A DNA stretch of 64,000 nucleotides from Metabacillus litoralis (GCF_007994985.1 NZ_VOQF01000009.1:142128-206127), one strand, 5' to 3'. Positions 9,383-21,397 are shown, counted from the first letter of the stretch. Translations and numbers: made by a program. The notes: generated by a model from the letters alone, not told the origin.

Positions 9383-10692
9383 GGCAAGCCAATTTGAACA
9401 TAAAGTTAAAATACAAAAACTTCTTTTTTCTACTTATACAATGGATATTTTTTGGAGGTATTATTGGTACTGTTGTTGGTACATTAACAACCTTCCTTTT
9501 AGAAACAAATGATTATATTGGAGAAGTGAGAGAGAAAAGAGATTGGCTGATATTCCTTCTGCCAATAGGAGGAATTCTTATTGGGTACATCTATACCAAC
9601 TATGGGAAGGTTTATTTAAATAACACCCTACATAATGCGGCAGATCTTAATAATTTAGTGATAGAAGCTGTTCATGGAAACAAAAAGGTTCTTAAAAGAA
9701 TGGGTCCCATCGTTTACTTAGGAACTTTTATAACTGTTATTTTGGGTGGATCAACAGGAAGAGAAGGAGCAGCTGTTCAAATGGGTGGCAGTGTTGCTGA
9801 AGCGGTTAATAAATTATTTAAAGTAAATGTACTAGACACTAAAGTTTTAATAATGAGTGGAATTAGTGCCGGATTTGGTGCAGCTTTTGGTACACCTATT
9901 ACTGGAGCAGTTTTTGGAATGGAAATGGCTGCCTTAGGAAAATTAAAGTTTGAAGCGTTAATACCTTGTATTACCGCAAGCTTTGCTGGTCACTTTATGA
10001 CAACAGCAGTACTAGGGCATAAACATGAGAAATTAATCCTTCAAAGTGTGCCAGAGCAATCAATGATGATATTTATAAAAGTTATTGTTGTATCTGTTAT
10101 ATTTGGCTTATTGAGTGTTTTATATTGTCAATTAAGACATGGAATCCAACAGTATTCTGAGAAATTATTTAAGAAGAATCATATGAAAAGAGCTTTTTTT
10201 GGTGGTATTCTTATTGTGATTTTCACTTTAATGATAGGTTCACAAGATTACAATGGTCGGGGCTTAGAAATGCTGGAGCAATCTTTTCAAGAAGAAGTTC
10301 CTCCTTTTGCCTTTGTAGCTAAGCTTATCTTCACAGCAGTCACCCTAGGTACAGGATTTGTTGGTGGAGAAGCAATCCCCTTGTTTTTCATAGGAGCAAC
10401 ATTTGGTAATACTCTACATACATTCATTGATTTACCTTTATCATTTCTTGCTGCTTTAGGCTTAATAGCGGTTTTTAGTGGTGGTACAAATACACCAATA
10501 GCAGCATTTTTATTAGCTATGGAAATGTTTAATGGAAAAGGATTAGAGTACTTTTTTATTGCTTGCTTTGTTAGTTACATATTTTCTGGTCACCATGGTT
10601 TATGGCCTTCTCAAAAGATCTATGAACCAAAAAGTAGATTATATAATGTTAATAACGGAGAAAAGATAAAAAGTGCGGAAAAGCAAAAGTGA
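9379..10692 (+). CDS. ClC-family chloride/anion channel or antiporter
   Basis: A 437-residue protein with many membrane segments and ClC hallmarks: GGSTGREGAAVQMGGS (~123-138, with the gating glutamate of GREG at ~129), GTPITGAVFGMEM, GFVGGEAIPLFFIGA and GGTNTPIAAFLLAMEMF. ClC proteins move chloride (or fluoride) as channels or proton antiporters. The motifs do not decide between these here. It is coupled to the DUF421 gene by an ATGA overlap and ends with a clear terminator. Confidence 0.85.
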   Translation: MRQANLNIKLKYKNFFFLLIQWIFFGGIIGTVVGTLTTFLLETNDYIGEVREKRDWLIFLLPIGGILIGYIYTNYGKVYLNNTLHNAADLNNLVIEAVHGNKKVLKRMGPIVYLGTFITVILGGSTGREGAAVQMGGSVAEAVNKLFKVNVLDTKVLIMSGISAGFGAAFGTPITGAVFGMEMAALGKLKFEALIPCITASFAGHFMTTAVLGHKHEKLILQSVPEQSMMIFIKVIVVSVIFGLLSVLYCQLRHGIQQYSEKLFKKNHMKRAFFGGILIVIFTLMIGSQDYNGRGLEMLEQSFQEEVPPFAFVAKLIFTAVTLGTGFVGGEAIPLFFIGATFGNTLHTFIDLPLSFLAALGLIAVFSGGTNTPIAAFLLAMEMFNGKGLEYFFIACFVSYIFSGHHGLWPSQKIYEPKSRLYNVNNGEKIKSAEKQK

Positions 10693-10704
10693 TATGAAAC
10701 AAAT

Positions 10705-10740
10705 AAAAGCCGTTTGAGTTTTACCTCAAATGGCTTTTTA
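10705..10740 (+). terminator. Intrinsic terminator after the ClC gene
   Basis: AAAAGCCGTTTGAG and CTCAAATGGCTTTT form a stem around TTTTAC, followed by TTAG. Confidence 0.7.
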
Positions 10741-10749
10741 GTATATTTT

Positions 10750-10912
10750 ATGGGCTTACTCCTTTATCTCTAAATAACTCAACACCTAATAATTCCGCTA
10801 ATTGAACTTACGCTTCTTCCCGTGTAATCGTGCCTGTTCTTTGCTGCTCCATTATTGTTTGTACTTTTGCCTTTGTTTTTTCGTCTAAACAAACCCGGTT
10901 CAGTCTAGGGTT
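10750..10912 (-). pseudogene. Remnant of a DUF2680 (YckD-like) secreted protein gene
   Basis: Read on the minus strand, this stretch gives ...LDEKTKAKVQTIMEQQRTG then TITREEA-stop-VQLAELLGVEL. This is the recognisable end of DUF2680 proteins, which usually read l.eeTKAKV..I.EQ.R.GTiT.EEA...LA.LGV. A TAA interrupts the frame after TREEA, and no start or signal peptide is left upstream. It is therefore a decayed 3' fragment. Family assignment rests on memory of the consensus only. Confidence 0.45.
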
Positions 10913-10984
10913 TTTAATTATTAATTTATCAGTAATTTTTCTGAGAAACTTAAATTTAATTAACACGATACCAAAATATTAATC

Positions 10985-12327
<1,343 letters not shown>

Positions 12328-13773
12328 GTGGGAAATGCTGTAGAAGCTTCAGTTGAAGAATCCTATCAATTACGATATAAATCAGTTAAGTGGTATAAAA
12401 ATTGGAAATACATTTCCACGATAGTTGTTATTATCCTTGCACTCATACTTGGAGTCATTAGCTATTATCAAGCAAACTATTTTAATAGAAATATAATGAT
12501 GAATGGCGTAAAAGTTGGTGGGTTAACTGCGGACGAAGCAATAATAAAATTACAAGCAACTGTTTTAGAAAATGAAGTTTATATTGATCAACAAAAAATT
12601 ATTGATGGCAAAGATACTCAGATGAATTTTACAGATGAAGATCTACCAGAAGTGAAGAATGTGTTAAAGAAACAATGGACATTTTTTCCTTCGTCCAATG
12701 AACATGATTATTTGTTGATACCGATTAACAAAGATCAATATCGAGAAGAAGTACTCAAGAAAGAGCTTGAAGAAGCACTACTTTCAAGGAATAAGAACCT
12801 TAAAGCTCCTAAAGATGCCAAAGCCATTCTTGAGCAAGGAAAAATATCAATATCTAAAAGTATTGATGGAACTCAATATAATGTAGCTAATTTACTAAAA
12901 GAGTACGAAAAACATGAATATACAAGTAATATTCATCTTAATCCTGCTTTTCTACAACCAATTAAGGAAGATAGTCAAACTGTGCTAAATGAAGAAAAAA
13001 GGCTAAAAGAACTACTTCAACAAATAGTTGATTACAAGGTACAGGATAAAGTTCATTCTTTGAAAGCAAGCGAGCTTATTAAACATGCTACTGTATCACA
13101 AGATTTGAAGCTTACTATAAACTCTGAGGAAATAAAAAAGAAAATTAGTCAAATAAATGAATCTCAATCAACTCTTGGGAAGAATTTCACGTTTAAGACT
13201 CATTCAGGTTCAGTTATATCTGTAAAAGGTCAAGGGTATGGCTGGGCACTTGATGTAGAAAAAGAAACAGCACTTATTCAAAGTGCTTTCGAAAAAGGAG
13301 AAAAATCAGTTTCTGCATCTAATATACATGGAAATGGTTGGAGCAATGAGGGCTATGGTTATGACACGCTAACAAACAATGGCATTGGAGATACTTATGC
13401 GGAGGTGTCCATTAAGGAGCAACGTATTTGGATTTATAAAGATGGTAAATTAGCAGTAACAACAAATGTTGTCACTGGCAAACATAGTACACAAGAAGAT
13501 ACATCGCCAGGAGTTTGGTATATCCTTTACAAACGCTCGCCTTATACTCTGTCAGGTAGTTCAGCAGGCAATCCGAATTATTCAATAAAGGTAGATTATT
13601 GGGCACCATTTACAAACAGTGGACAAGGATTTCATGATGCCAGCTGGCGATCAAACTGGTCAAGTAACGCTTATCTTACGGCAGGATCTGGTGGTTGTGT
13701 CAATGTATCACCAAGTGTGATGAAATCTGTGTATGATGCTCTTAGTATTTATGATCCTGTTGTTGTTTATTAG
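12328..13773 (+). CDS. Membrane-anchored L,D-transpeptidase (YkuD) with PG-binding-type domains
   Basis: A 481-residue protein: a short cytosolic tail, one membrane anchor (~28-50), a long extracellular region of two alpha/beta repeats like PG_binding_4 (one starting NGVKVGGLTADEAI), and a C-terminal YkuD domain. The catalytic block has HDASWRSNW and SGGCVNVSPSVM, the H...S.GC.N pattern whose cysteine forms 3-3 or lipoprotein-type peptidoglycan links. I chose GTG 12328 because TTGGAGGG precedes it by six bases. It acts at the outer face of the membrane on peptidoglycan stem peptides. Truncated repeat copy C follows and may supply a terminator. Confidence 0.88.
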   Translation: MGNAVEASVEESYQLRYKSVKWYKNWKYISTIVVIILALILGVISYYQANYFNRNIMMNGVKVGGLTADEAIIKLQATVLENEVYIDQQKIIDGKDTQMNFTDEDLPEVKNVLKKQWTFFPSSNEHDYLLIPINKDQYREEVLKKELEEALLSRNKNLKAPKDAKAILEQGKISISKSIDGTQYNVANLLKEYEKHEYTSNIHLNPAFLQPIKEDSQTVLNEEKRLKELLQQIVDYKVQDKVHSLKASELIKHATVSQDLKLTINSEEIKKKISQINESQSTLGKNFTFKTHSGSVISVKGQGYGWALDVEKETALIQSAFEKGEKSVSASNIHGNGWSNEGYGYDTLTNNGIGDTYAEVSIKEQRIWIYKDGKLAVTTNVVTGKHSTQEDTSPGVWYILYKRSPYTLSGSSAGNPNYSIKVDYWAPFTNSGQGFHDASWRSNWSSNAYLTAGSGGCVNVSPSVMKSVYDALSIYDPVVVY

Positions 13774-13801
13774 GTGATCTGTTGTGGTGTAGGTATACTC
13801 A

Positions 13802-13940
13802 CTTTCCACTAGTTCTTAAAAATAGTATGCAATAACAAAAATTCCTATTGAAAATAGCAAACAAAGACCCGAATTATTAAGAAAGAGATTAATTGAAATT
13901 TCTCCTAATAATTCGGGTTTATCTTTAGCTCAAATACTCG
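13802..13940 (+). repeat. Repeat family 1, truncated copy C (right half only)
   Basis: Begins at TTTCCACTAGTTCTTA, which is the middle of the full copies, and runs to the CTCAAATACT right end. The left GC-rich half is missing. The retained hairpin ACCCGAATTATTA...TAATAATTCGGGTTT can terminate transcription of the preceding gene. Confidence 0.75.
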
Positions 13941-14066
13941 GTGTTCCAACCATTTTCATTTATTTTTATCTTAAATTCTTAAAAAACTATAGAAAAAAAA
14001 CCTTCAATCTAAAGCAGATCAAAGGCAAACATTTTATAAAGATTAATTACTTATATTGTTAAAAAA

Positions 14067-15569
14067 TCAACTAAATACTGTTTTTTTTTCAATTAAGCCA
14101 AGTGTCTCTGCGGTTGAAGCATGAATTTCTTCAAGAAGCTCTGGGTTCTCCATTAATGAAAGACCATAAGAAGGAATCATTTGTTTAATTTTCGGTTCCC
14201 ACTCATCGATATGCTCTGGGAAGCATTTAGTAAGCACATCAAGCATAACGTGAACTGCTGTTGACGCACCAGGCGAAGCGCCCAATAATGCAGCTATTGA
14301 TCCATCAGAACTACTGATTACCTCTGTACCAAATTGAAGAGTTCCTCTCCCTCCATCTTCAGTATCCTTAATAACCTGTACACGCTGTCCTGCCACGACA
14401 AAATCCCAATCCTCACTTACTGCATTAGGTATAAACTCACGTAGCTCATCCATACGCTTTTCTTTTGATAACATAACCTGCTGAATCAGATACTTTGTCA
14501 ACGACATGTTTTTCGCACCTGCTGCTAACATAGTAATTAGATTATCTGGTTTTACCGAAGTGATTAAATCAAATATTGAACCTGTTTTTAAGAACTTTGG
14601 TGAAAATCCAGCAAAAGGTCCAAATAATAACGATTTTTTATTATCAATAAATCGTGTATCAAGATGTGGGACAGACATTGGCGGAGCACCAACTTTAGCT
14701 TTTCCGTATACTTTCGCATGATGCTGAGCTACTATTTCTGGATTATTACACACCATAAAGATCCCACTTACCGGGAAACCGCCAATTTGTCTTCCTTCAG
14801 GAATACCAGACTTTTGCAATAGATGAAGACTTCCGCCCCCACCTCCAATAAATACAAATTTAGCAGTATGATTTTCGATGTTACCGCTCTCAACGTTCTT
14901 AACTTTTAATTCCCATGAACCATCACTAGTGCGGTTCATATTTTCAACACTTCGATTGTATTTTATATTTACATCCTTGCTCTTTAAATGATCAAACAGC
15001 ATGCGAGTTAACGCACCAAAATTAACATCAGTTCCAGAGTCAATTTTTGTTGCTGCTATTGCTTCATTAGATGATCGATTTTGCATAATAAGTGGAATCC
15101 ACTCCATTAATTTCTTCGAATCATCTGAAAATTCCATTCCGTGGAACAACGGGTTATTTGTCATTGCTTCAAAACGGTTTCTTAAAAATTCTACATTTTC
15201 TGCTCCTTGAACCATACTCATGTGTGGTAGCGGCATAATAAAGTCCTGAGGATTTTTTATTAAATTGCTGTTCACAAGATGAGACCAGAATTGCATTGAA
15301 ACCTGAAACTGCTCATTAACTTTTATCGCTTTGCTAATATCTACAGACCCATCTGGGCGCTCACTTGTATAATTAAGTTCACATAGTGCTGCGTGACCTG
15401 TTCCTGCATTATTCCATTCATTAGAGCTTTCATCTCCAGCTTTGGAGAGTTTTTCAAAAACTGTAATTTTCCATTCTGGTACTAATTCCTTCAAAAGTGT
15501 TCCCAAGGTCGCACTCATGACCCCAGCACCAATTAAGATAACGTCTGTTCTATTCTGTACGTTCCCCAT
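14067..15569 (-). CDS. mqo: Malate:quinone oxidoreductase
   Basis: A 500-residue FAD enzyme with the dinucleotide-binding start [18 protein letters not shown] (~9-26). The family-specific [16 protein letters not shown] (~52-67) and [18 protein letters not shown] are both complete, and length is normal for Mqo. It oxidises malate to oxaloacetate and passes electrons to menaquinone at the membrane surface, bypassing or complementing malate dehydrogenase. RBS AAGGAAGG lies upstream of the ATG. The gene is monocistronic. Confidence 0.93.
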   Translation of the reverse strand: MGNVQNRTDVILIGAGVMSATLGTLLKELVPEWKITVFEKLSKAGDESSNEWNNAGTGHAALCELNYTSERPDGSVDISKAIKVNEQFQVSMQFWSHLVNSNLIKNPQDFIMPLPHMSMVQGAENVEFLRNRFEAMTNNPLFHGMEFSDDSKKLMEWIPLIMQNRSSNEAIAATKIDSGTDVNFGALTRMLFDHLKSKDVNIKYNRSVENMNRTSDGSWELKVKNVESGNIENHTAKFVFIGGGGGSLHLLQKSGIPEGRQIGGFPVSGIFMVCNNPEIVAQHHAKVYGKAKVGAPPMSVPHLDTRFIDNKKSLLFGPFAGFSPKFLKTGSIFDLITSVKPDNLITMLAAGAKNMSLTKYLIQQVMLSKEKRMDELREFIPNAVSEDWDFVVAGQRVQVIKDTEDGGRGTLQFGTEVISSSDGSIAALLGASPGASTAVHVMLDVLTKCFPEHIDEWEPKIKQMIPSYGLSLMENPELLEEIHASTAETLGLIEKKTVFS

Positions 15570-15701
15570 TATAACCTTCCTTATCCCCTATATTTGCAGG
15601 TGCTCCTGCTTAGGTTTCATAGATGTAAGAAGCGACCTAAGAAAACACCTTTTCTGTCTAAAAATTAACCCAAAGGCCTTATCATAGTTATACATAAATT
15701 A

Positions 15702-15868
15702 AGACTATTTTCATAAAATTATCGCTTTAAGATACTTTATGCAAATCACACTAGTTAAAGTCTTATTGCATCTTTTCTTCATTAAATAGTACTTTTCAGC
15801 GCTAAATATACAGTTTCAACTAGATTATTAGGTTTAATAGTAGCAATCTTTCAGACATAAGCCTGAAT
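15702..15868 (+). repeat. Repeat family 2, copy 1 (~165 bp)
   Basis: Shares an ordered series of blocks with 22484-22645: an ATTTTC start, TTTATGCA, GCATCTTTTCT, TTTTAGCG/TTTTCAGCG followed by TAAA, ACAGTTT, TAGTAGCAATCTTT and a GCCT end. It is more diverged than the other copy and non-coding. Confidence 0.6.
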
Positions 15869-16250
15869 TAGTTTCTAGTATTATCTGATTATTATAAACT
15901 ATTTAGAGTGTTTAAAAAAGTGTGAAGTCCTTCCACATAGCTTTAGGACACAGTTAACTAAGTTCAATTGTTCACTTAATGTGGAGAGTCAAATTCAAGC
16001 TTTTGGTTTATAAGAAAACAGTTACATTTTTAATTTTACCATTACTTTTCAATTCGTTCACTGAATTTCTCATGTATTAAATTCAATAAGCATCAATTAT
16101 TTTATATAGAATGTTACTGTCCAAGAACACTTCTTATTATATAGAAGAATTTAGTTAACTTCTTGGACCTTTATATAAAAAACAAACCTTTTTTTACCGG
16201 TGGAATGAATTCTTCTTATATCGCTTCATTGAACCATTTTCGATCAATAA

Positions 16251-16520
16251 ATCATTCCATCACGCTTTTACATTTCACCTGTAGTAAAATGCGATATCAA
16301 ATTACCCAAGGCAGGTAGCCAATTAAATCAACCATCATATGTTACTGCTTTTTCTGTTGAAACTGGAAATGAAATCAATTTTGAATTTCAGATTAAGAAA
16401 TGGTTTCACATGCCGATTTATCCTTACTCTACAAATCCTAAAGGTTTGATATAAGCTGAAGAAAAGTGAGGCATCGCTACATATTCCAAAATGTACAGGG
16501 TATATATATCCCAGACTCTA
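16251..16520 (+). pseudogene. Decayed small-protein gene, DUF2500-like
   Basis: One frame reads ISPVVKCDIKLPKAG, then PSYVTAFSVETGNEINFEFQ, then after stop codons AEEK-stop-GIATYSKMYRVYIP. DUF2500-type proteins end with YYVTFe.e.G..ieF.v....Y..L.EGD.GtLt.qGtRf.gF, which this echoes. No start remains and at least two stops interrupt it. The assignment is a pattern match from memory. Confidence 0.35.
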
Positions 16521-16822
16521 TTTATTCTAAGTAATCAGGAGCTGTTAAATCTTTTTAAGTAAAAAAAATAAACGTTTACATATTAGTTAATACTTTATTC
16601 ATAATCTATGTTTCATTTAAGTATTTCAAGGGCAAACTAATATCAGCTGGTAATTGAGATTATTGATAGTAATTGATAATTTTATTAACAAGAACCGTTA
16701 AAAAGACGTACTTTTTACTTCTTCAAAAGGATAACTTTCTCACCAGAGAACCATACTATATAAACTAGCTGTTATCCTTGACATAGAATGGAATTTATAC
16801 AATAATTAATATGTAATTAAAG

Positions 16823-16842
16823 TTATTATCATCAAATAATAA
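16823..16842 (+). promoter_or_regulatory. AT-rich dyad upstream of ahpC, possible PerR-type operator
   Basis: TTATTA and TAATAA flank eight bases about 100 bases before the ahpC start. PerR regulates ahpC-ahpF in Bacillus, but the match to the PerR consensus (TTATAATNATTATAA) is only partial. Confidence 0.25.
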
Positions 16843-16939
16843 AAATTAAGGTTAATTTTCATTATTTGTTTTTTAGATTAGCTTATATGGCATAAGCTAA
16901 CTATTTGCATTCCAAAAACATACTAGGAGGAAATAAATT

Positions 16940-17503
16940 ATGTCTTTAATCGGATCTGAAGTAAAACCTTTTAACGCAAAAGCTTATAAAAATGGTGAGT
17001 TTATCGATGTTACAAATGAAAGCCTAAAAGGACAATGGAGTGTATTCTGTTTCTACCCTGCAGATTTCACATTCGTATGCCCAACTGAACTTGAAGATCT
17101 TCAAAACGAATATGCTTCTTTAAAAGAATTAGGAGTTGAAGTGTATTCTGTTTCAACTGATACTCATTTCACACATAAAGGCTGGCATGATAGCTCAGCA
17201 ACAATTGGAAAAATTACATATGCTATGATTGGTGATCCATCACAAACGATTTCTCGTAACTTCGAAGTTTTAAACGAAGAAGAAGGTCTTGCTGATCGCG
17301 GAACATTTATTATCGATCCAGACGGAATCATTCAAACTGTTGAAATTAATGCAGGTGGAATTGGCCGTGATGCAAGTGTTCTTGTAAACAAAATTAAAGC
17401 TGCACAATATGTTCGTAACAACCCAGGTGAAGTTTGCCCAGCTAAATGGCAAGAAGGTTCAGAAACTTTAAAACCAAGCCTTGATCTTGTAGGGAAGATT
17501 TAA
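16940..17503 (+). CDS. ahpC: Alkyl hydroperoxide reductase subunit C (peroxiredoxin)
   Basis: A 187-residue typical 2-Cys peroxiredoxin: peroxidatic Cys47 in [14 protein letters not shown], resolving Cys166 in GEVCPAKW, and the conserved [11 protein letters not shown] loop. It reduces hydrogen peroxide, organic peroxides and peroxynitrite in the cytosol and is recharged by AhpF. RBS TAGGAGGAAA precedes the ATG. It is 11 bases upstream of ahpF, forming a two-gene operon that ends in a strong terminator. Confidence 0.96.
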   Translation: MSLIGSEVKPFNAKAYKNGEFIDVTNESLKGQWSVFCFYPADFTFVCPTELEDLQNEYASLKELGVEVYSVSTDTHFTHKGWHDSSATIGKITYAMIGDPSQTISRNFEVLNEEEGLADRGTFIIDPDGIIQTVEINAGGIGRDASVLVNKIKAAQYVRNNPGEVCPAKWQEGSETLKPSLDLVGKI

Positions 17504-17514
17504 GGAGTGAAATA

Positions 17515-19044
17515 ATGGTACTTGAAGCAGATATTAAAGCACAGCTTAATCAATATCTTGATTTATTAGAAAGCGATATTGTTCTTAAAGTTAGTGTTGG
17601 TTCAGATGAAACATCAAAGGACATGCTTGCTCTTGTTGAAGAGCTAGCTTCTATGTCTTCTAAAATCACATTCGAAAAAGCTGAATTAACGAGAACTCCT
17701 AGCTTCAGCGTGAATCGTATTGGTGAAGACACTGGTGTTACATTCGCAGGTATTCCTTTAGGTCATGAATTCACTTCATTAGTATTAGCATTACTACAGG
17801 TAAGTGGAAGAGCTCCAAAGGTTGATCAAAAGGTTATCGAGCAAATTAAAAAGATAAAAGGTGAATATCACTTTGAATCATATGTTAGCTTAACTTGTCA
17901 TAACTGTCCTGATGTTGTACAAGCATTAAATGTAATGAGCGTACTAAACCCGAACATTACACACACAATGATTGATGGAGCAGCATTCAAGGATGAAGTA
18001 GAAAGCAAGAATATTATGGCTGTTCCGACTGTTTACTTAAATGCAGAACCGTTTGGTAGTGGCCGTATGACATTAGATGAAATCTTAGCAAAAGTAGGCA
18101 GTGGTGTAGATGCATCTGAGCTATCTGATAAAGATCCATATGATGTTCTTGTAGTTGGAGGCGGTCCTGCTGGATCAAGTGCAGCAATCTATGCAGCTCG
18201 TAAAGGTATTCGTACTGGAATTGTTGCAGAACGCTTTGGTGGTCAAGTTCTAGACACAATGAGCATTGAGAACTTCATTAGCATAAAGCAAACTGAAGGA
18301 CCTAAGCTTGTTGCAAGTCTTGAAGAACATGTGAAAGAATACAATATCGATGTGATGAATTTACAGCGAGCAAAAGGAATCGAAAAGAAAGATCTTTTTG
18401 AGCTTGAGCTTGAAAATGGCGCTATTTTAAAGAGTAAGTCTGTTATTGTTTCAACAGGTGCTCGTTGGAGAAATGTTGGCGTTCCTGGTGAACAAGAATT
18501 CAAAAACAAAGGTGTTGCATACTGCCCACATTGTGATGGACCATTGTTCGAAGGTAAAGATGTAGCTGTTATTGGTGGAGGTAATTCAGGTATCGAGGCA
18601 GCTATTGACCTTGCAGGTATTGTCAAACATGTAACAGTACTTGAATTTAATCCTGAGTTAAAAGCTGATGATGTCTTGCAAAAACGTCTATATAGCCTTC
18701 CAAACGTCACAGTCTTAAAGAATGTTCAAACAAAAGAAATCACCGGTACAGATACTGTAAACGGAATCTCTTACATTGATCGTGATACAGAAGAAGTAAA
18801 ACATATCGAATTACAAGGTGTGTTTGTGCAAATTGGTCTTGTACCTAACACAGATTGGTTAGAAGGAATCGTAGAACGTAACCGTATTGGTGAAATCATT
18901 GTAGACAAACACAATGGAACAACAATTCCTGGACTATTTGCAGCAGGTGACTGTACAGATAATCCATATAACCAAATTATTATTTCAATGGGATCTGGAG
19001 CAAATGCAGCATTAGGTGCGTTTGATTATCTTATTCGAAATTGA
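17515..19044 (+). CDS. ahpF: Alkyl hydroperoxide reductase subunit F
   Basis: A 509-residue flavoprotein. The N-terminal tandem thioredoxin-fold domain has the CHNC centre (Cys128/Cys131). The C-terminal thioredoxin-reductase domain has the FAD motif [19 protein letters not shown] (~214-232), the second redox centre CPHCDG (Cys337/Cys340), an NAD(P)H motif [12 protein letters not shown], and [10 protein letters not shown] near the end. It passes electrons from NADH to AhpC. RBS AAGGAGTG lies just before the ATG. Confidence 0.96.
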   Translation: MVLEADIKAQLNQYLDLLESDIVLKVSVGSDETSKDMLALVEELASMSSKITFEKAELTRTPSFSVNRIGEDTGVTFAGIPLGHEFTSLVLALLQVSGRAPKVDQKVIEQIKKIKGEYHFESYVSLTCHNCPDVVQALNVMSVLNPNITHTMIDGAAFKDEVESKNIMAVPTVYLNAEPFGSGRMTLDEILAKVGSGVDASELSDKDPYDVLVVGGGPAGSSAAIYAARKGIRTGIVAERFGGQVLDTMSIENFISIKQTEGPKLVASLEEHVKEYNIDVMNLQRAKGIEKKDLFELELENGAILKSKSVIVSTGARWRNVGVPGEQEFKNKGVAYCPHCDGPLFEGKDVAVIGGGNSGIEAAIDLAGIVKHVTVLEFNPELKADDVLQKRLYSLPNVTVLKNVQTKEITGTDTVNGISYIDRDTEEVKHIELQGVFVQIGLVPNTDWLEGIVERNRIGEIIVDKHNGTTIPGLFAAGDCTDNPYNQIIISMGSGANAALGAFDYLIRN

Positions 19045-19050
19045 TGATCT

Positions 19051-19096
19051 AAAAAAGTCGCTATGCTATCGAAATGATAGTGTAGCGACTTTTTTG
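19051..19096 (+). terminator. Intrinsic terminator of ahpCF
   Basis: AAAAAAGTCGCTA...TATC and GATA...TAGCGACTTTTTT form a long stem around GAAA, with a T-tract. Confidence 0.85.
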
Positions 19097-19179
19097 TTAA
19101 TATTGCTAATAGCTTCAGCCTTTAGATTTTAAACAGTGTAATAAGATTGAGTAAGTGAAGACTGAGAAGGTGTGAATTT

Positions 19180-19485
19180 ATGGGTTTTGATGTTGTTATA
19201 TATAACCATAGTGGACAGAGAGTTGAGATTTTTGAGCTCTCCGAGAGTCTGCATAATGTAATTTTTTCTCAAAGTATGCTATGGAGAAGTTACTTGGAGC
19301 TTAGAAAATTAAGTGATTATTATTTAACAAATGAAACTTTTTCAGGCAACAAGTTAAGTCAGTTAATTTTGGACTTAAAACAATATCAAAGCAACATACC
19401 AAATCATAACCAAAATGACTACCAAAAATTTATCTCTAAAATCTCGAGCTCAAAAGTATCATCAGTTCATATCGCTGGAGATTAA
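19180..19485 (+). CDS. Small hypothetical protein, 101 residues
   Basis: I do not recognise a family. The protein begins MGFDVVIYNHSGQRVEIFEL, a strand-turn-strand opening, then a region of likely helices (SESLHNVIFSQSMLWRSYLELRKL cut into two) and a polar tail. There is no signal peptide or membrane segment, so it is probably cytosolic. GAAGGTG lies nine bases before the ATG. It has its own gap on both sides and is followed by repeat copy D. Confidence 0.55.
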   Translation: MGFDVVIYNHSGQRVEIFELSESLHNVIFSQSMLWRSYLELRKLSDYYLTNETFSGNKLSQLILDLKQYQSNIPNHNQNDYQKFISKISSSKVSSVHIAGD

Positions 19486-19542
19486 ATATTTTAATTATGG
19501 AAAATCCTACTCAATCTATAAAAAAACTTCAATCAAGATGAT

Positions 19543-19875
19543 GAGGCTGGGACATAATTAAAGATGTTATACAAAAAGACGAATAAATTTAACTTCAGTT
19601 AAGTTGAAATAAATAAGTTCCGTTCCATTTCGCTGCAGACACTCGCTTTCCACGGGGAGGAAGCTGAGCCTCCTCGGCACAAGCGCCTGTGGGGTCTCAG
19701 CCTTTCCTCTATTCCCGTAGGAGTCGATTGTCTTCCGCTCCATTCCACTAGTGCTTAGATTTAGTATGCAAAAAACAAAGAATCGTTTGAAGACAAATAA
19801 AACCCGAACAATTAGACAAAAGAATAATTGAACCATCATCTAATATTATTGCCTTATCATTAGCTAAATACTTAT
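19543..19875 (+). repeat. Repeat family 1, near-complete copy D (~333 bp)
   Basis: Begins GAGGCTGGGACATAATTAAAG, carries the central GC-rich block CTCGCTTTCCACGGGGAGGA and GGGGTCTCAGCCTTTCC, and ends TTAGCTAAATACTTAT. The right terminal inverted repeat is lost. Orientation is as in copy B. An open frame on its minus strand (19567-19839) is an artefact of the repeat. Confidence 0.85.
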
Positions 19876-19935
19876 TTAATAGATCTAATTTAACAAACAT
19901 ACAGCAAATTCTGATGTTAAAGAAAATATTTTGTT

Positions 19936-21117
19936 TTATTCCTCAGTAGAAATAACAATCTTTCCTGCTGCTTCTTCAGCACGTTGACGGGCAATTTCTA
20001 CGTCTTTTCCTTTGCTAAGAATAACTGCCATGCGGCGGCCAATTTTAGTATCTGGCTTTCCGAATATTCTTATTTGGGTATCTTCTACAGCTAATGCTTG
20101 GTCCATGCCAGAAATTTGATATGTTTTACTTTCCTTTGTTGCCTTAATAGCGCGACTTGCACCTGGAGATGTGATGTGAACTTCTGAAACAGGTAGTCCT
20201 AATATTGCTCGTACATGAAGAGCAAATTCTGATAGATCCTGAGTAGCTAAAGTCACCATACCTGTATCATGTGGTCTTGGTGATACTTCACTAAAATAAA
20301 TACCGTTAGAAGTGATGAATAGTTCTACACCGAATAGACCGTACCCTCCAAGCTCGTCAGTAACTTTTCTTGAAATTTCTTCTGCTTCTTTAATTAGATC
20401 CTCACTCATTACATGTGGCTGCCATGATTCAATATAATCTCCATCTTGTTGCACATGACCTATTGGTGGACAAAAAACCGTTCCTGATACAGAGCGTACT
20501 GTTAGTAAGGTGATTTCTGAATCGAATTTAATAAATTCTTCAACTATGACTCTTGTACTTTTACCTCTTCCACTGTTTAGTGCTTCCTGCCAAGAGTTTT
20601 CTATATCATCTTCTGTACGGCATACTGTTTGACCTTTTCCAGAAGAGCTCATAAGTGGTTTAATCACACAAGGTGTGCCAATTATACTTACAGCTTTCTT
20701 TAATTCATCTAAAGAGTTAGCAAATTCGTATTTAGCTGTTGGTAGTCCCAATTTTTCACTTGCTAAACGGCGAATACCTTCACGATCCATTGTTAGTTGT
20801 GCAGCATATGCTGTTGGGATGACGTTATAGCCCTCTTTTTCCAATTCTACAAGCGTTGCTGTTGCTATTGCCTCAATTTCTGGAACAATATAATCTGGTT
20901 TCTCCTGTTCAATTACTGCACGAAGCTGTTGACCGTCCAACATATCAACAACATGAAAACGATGTGCAACCTGCATAGCAGGTGCACCTTCATAACGGTC
21001 GACTGCTATCGTTTCTACTCCCAGCCTCTGCGCTTCAATAATCACCTCTTTACCTAATTCTCCTGATCCTAATAATAATAGCTTTTTAGCGTGTGTATAA
21101 TTTGGTGCTCCGTACAT
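19936..21117 (-). CDS. purT: Formate-dependent phosphoribosylglycinamide formyltransferase (GAR transformylase 2)
   Basis: A 393-residue ATP-grasp enzyme. Family features are [20 protein letters not shown] (~12-31), [24 protein letters not shown] (cut here as two motifs, ~40-63), the ATP-binding [12 protein letters not shown] (~154-165) and [13 protein letters not shown] near 281. PurT makes formyl-GAR from GAR, ATP and formate, an alternative to PurN in purine synthesis. RBS GGGAGG lies upstream. It is monocistronic, away from the main pur operon. Confidence 0.93.
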   Translation of the reverse strand: MYGAPNYTHAKKLLLLGSGELGKEVIIEAQRLGVETIAVDRYEGAPAMQVAHRFHVVDMLDGQQLRAVIEQEKPDYIVPEIEAIATATLVELEKEGYNVIPTAYAAQLTMDREGIRRLASEKLGLPTAKYEFANSLDELKKAVSIIGTPCVIKPLMSSSGKGQTVCRTEDDIENSWQEALNSGRGKSTRVIVEEFIKFDSEITLLTVRSVSGTVFCPPIGHVQQDGDYIESWQPHVMSEDLIKEAEEISRKVTDELGGYGLFGVELFITSNGIYFSEVSPRPHDTGMVTLATQDLSEFALHVRAILGLPVSEVHITSPGASRAIKATKESKTYQISGMDQALAVEDTQIRIFGKPDTKIGRRMAVILSKGKDVEIARQRAEEAAGKIVISTEE

Positions 21118-21300
21118 TTCAAGACCTCCCGAATGTTTGTATTTACGCTTATAATATCGTTAATAAAGGGGTTATTTCAATATATTTTTGTTATTTTCCC
21201 GAACAAAATCACAAAAAATATATTAATTGTTCAATAAATAGCCTTTTTTCACTTAACTGACCATTTTTCAATCCTTACAGATTTTTAAGATACTTTTAAG

Positions 21301-21390
21301 CTATGGGTAACCATCTCTCATCAAATTCAAGATATGGCTAACTTAGCAGAAGATTTAAACATGAAAGTTAATTTAAGCTGTCGTAGTTGA
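21301..21390 (+). pseudogene. Possible 3' fragment of a lost gene
   Basis: A 29-codon open frame reads LWVTISHQIQDMANLAEDLN then MKVNLSCRS-stop, with helical, coding-like composition but no start or ribosome site. It ends eight bases before a bidirectional terminator. It could be the tail of a decayed gene; the family is unknown. Confidence 0.25.
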
Positions 21391-21397
21391 TAAAAAG

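Larger units (their letters stand above)
15869..16939. other. Long gene-poor region before ahpC
   Basis: About 1.07 kb of AT-rich sequence with no intact gene. It holds a 9-bp inverted repeat (GTCCAAGAA at 16129-16137, TTCTTGGAC at 16170-16178), a decayed gene fragment (16251-16520) and, at its right end, the ahpC promoter region with an AT-rich dyad. It looks like former coding sequence that has decayed. Confidence 0.5.

Noticed and set aside
18243..18710. 155-codon open frame on the minus strand inside ahpF
   Set aside because: It is antisense to a clearly conserved gene, with Ser/Pro/Thr-rich shadow composition and no ribosome binding site.
19567..19839. 90-codon minus-strand frame in repeat copy D
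   Set aside because: The frame lies within a non-coding repeat, is not kept open in copies A and B, and has no ribosome binding site.
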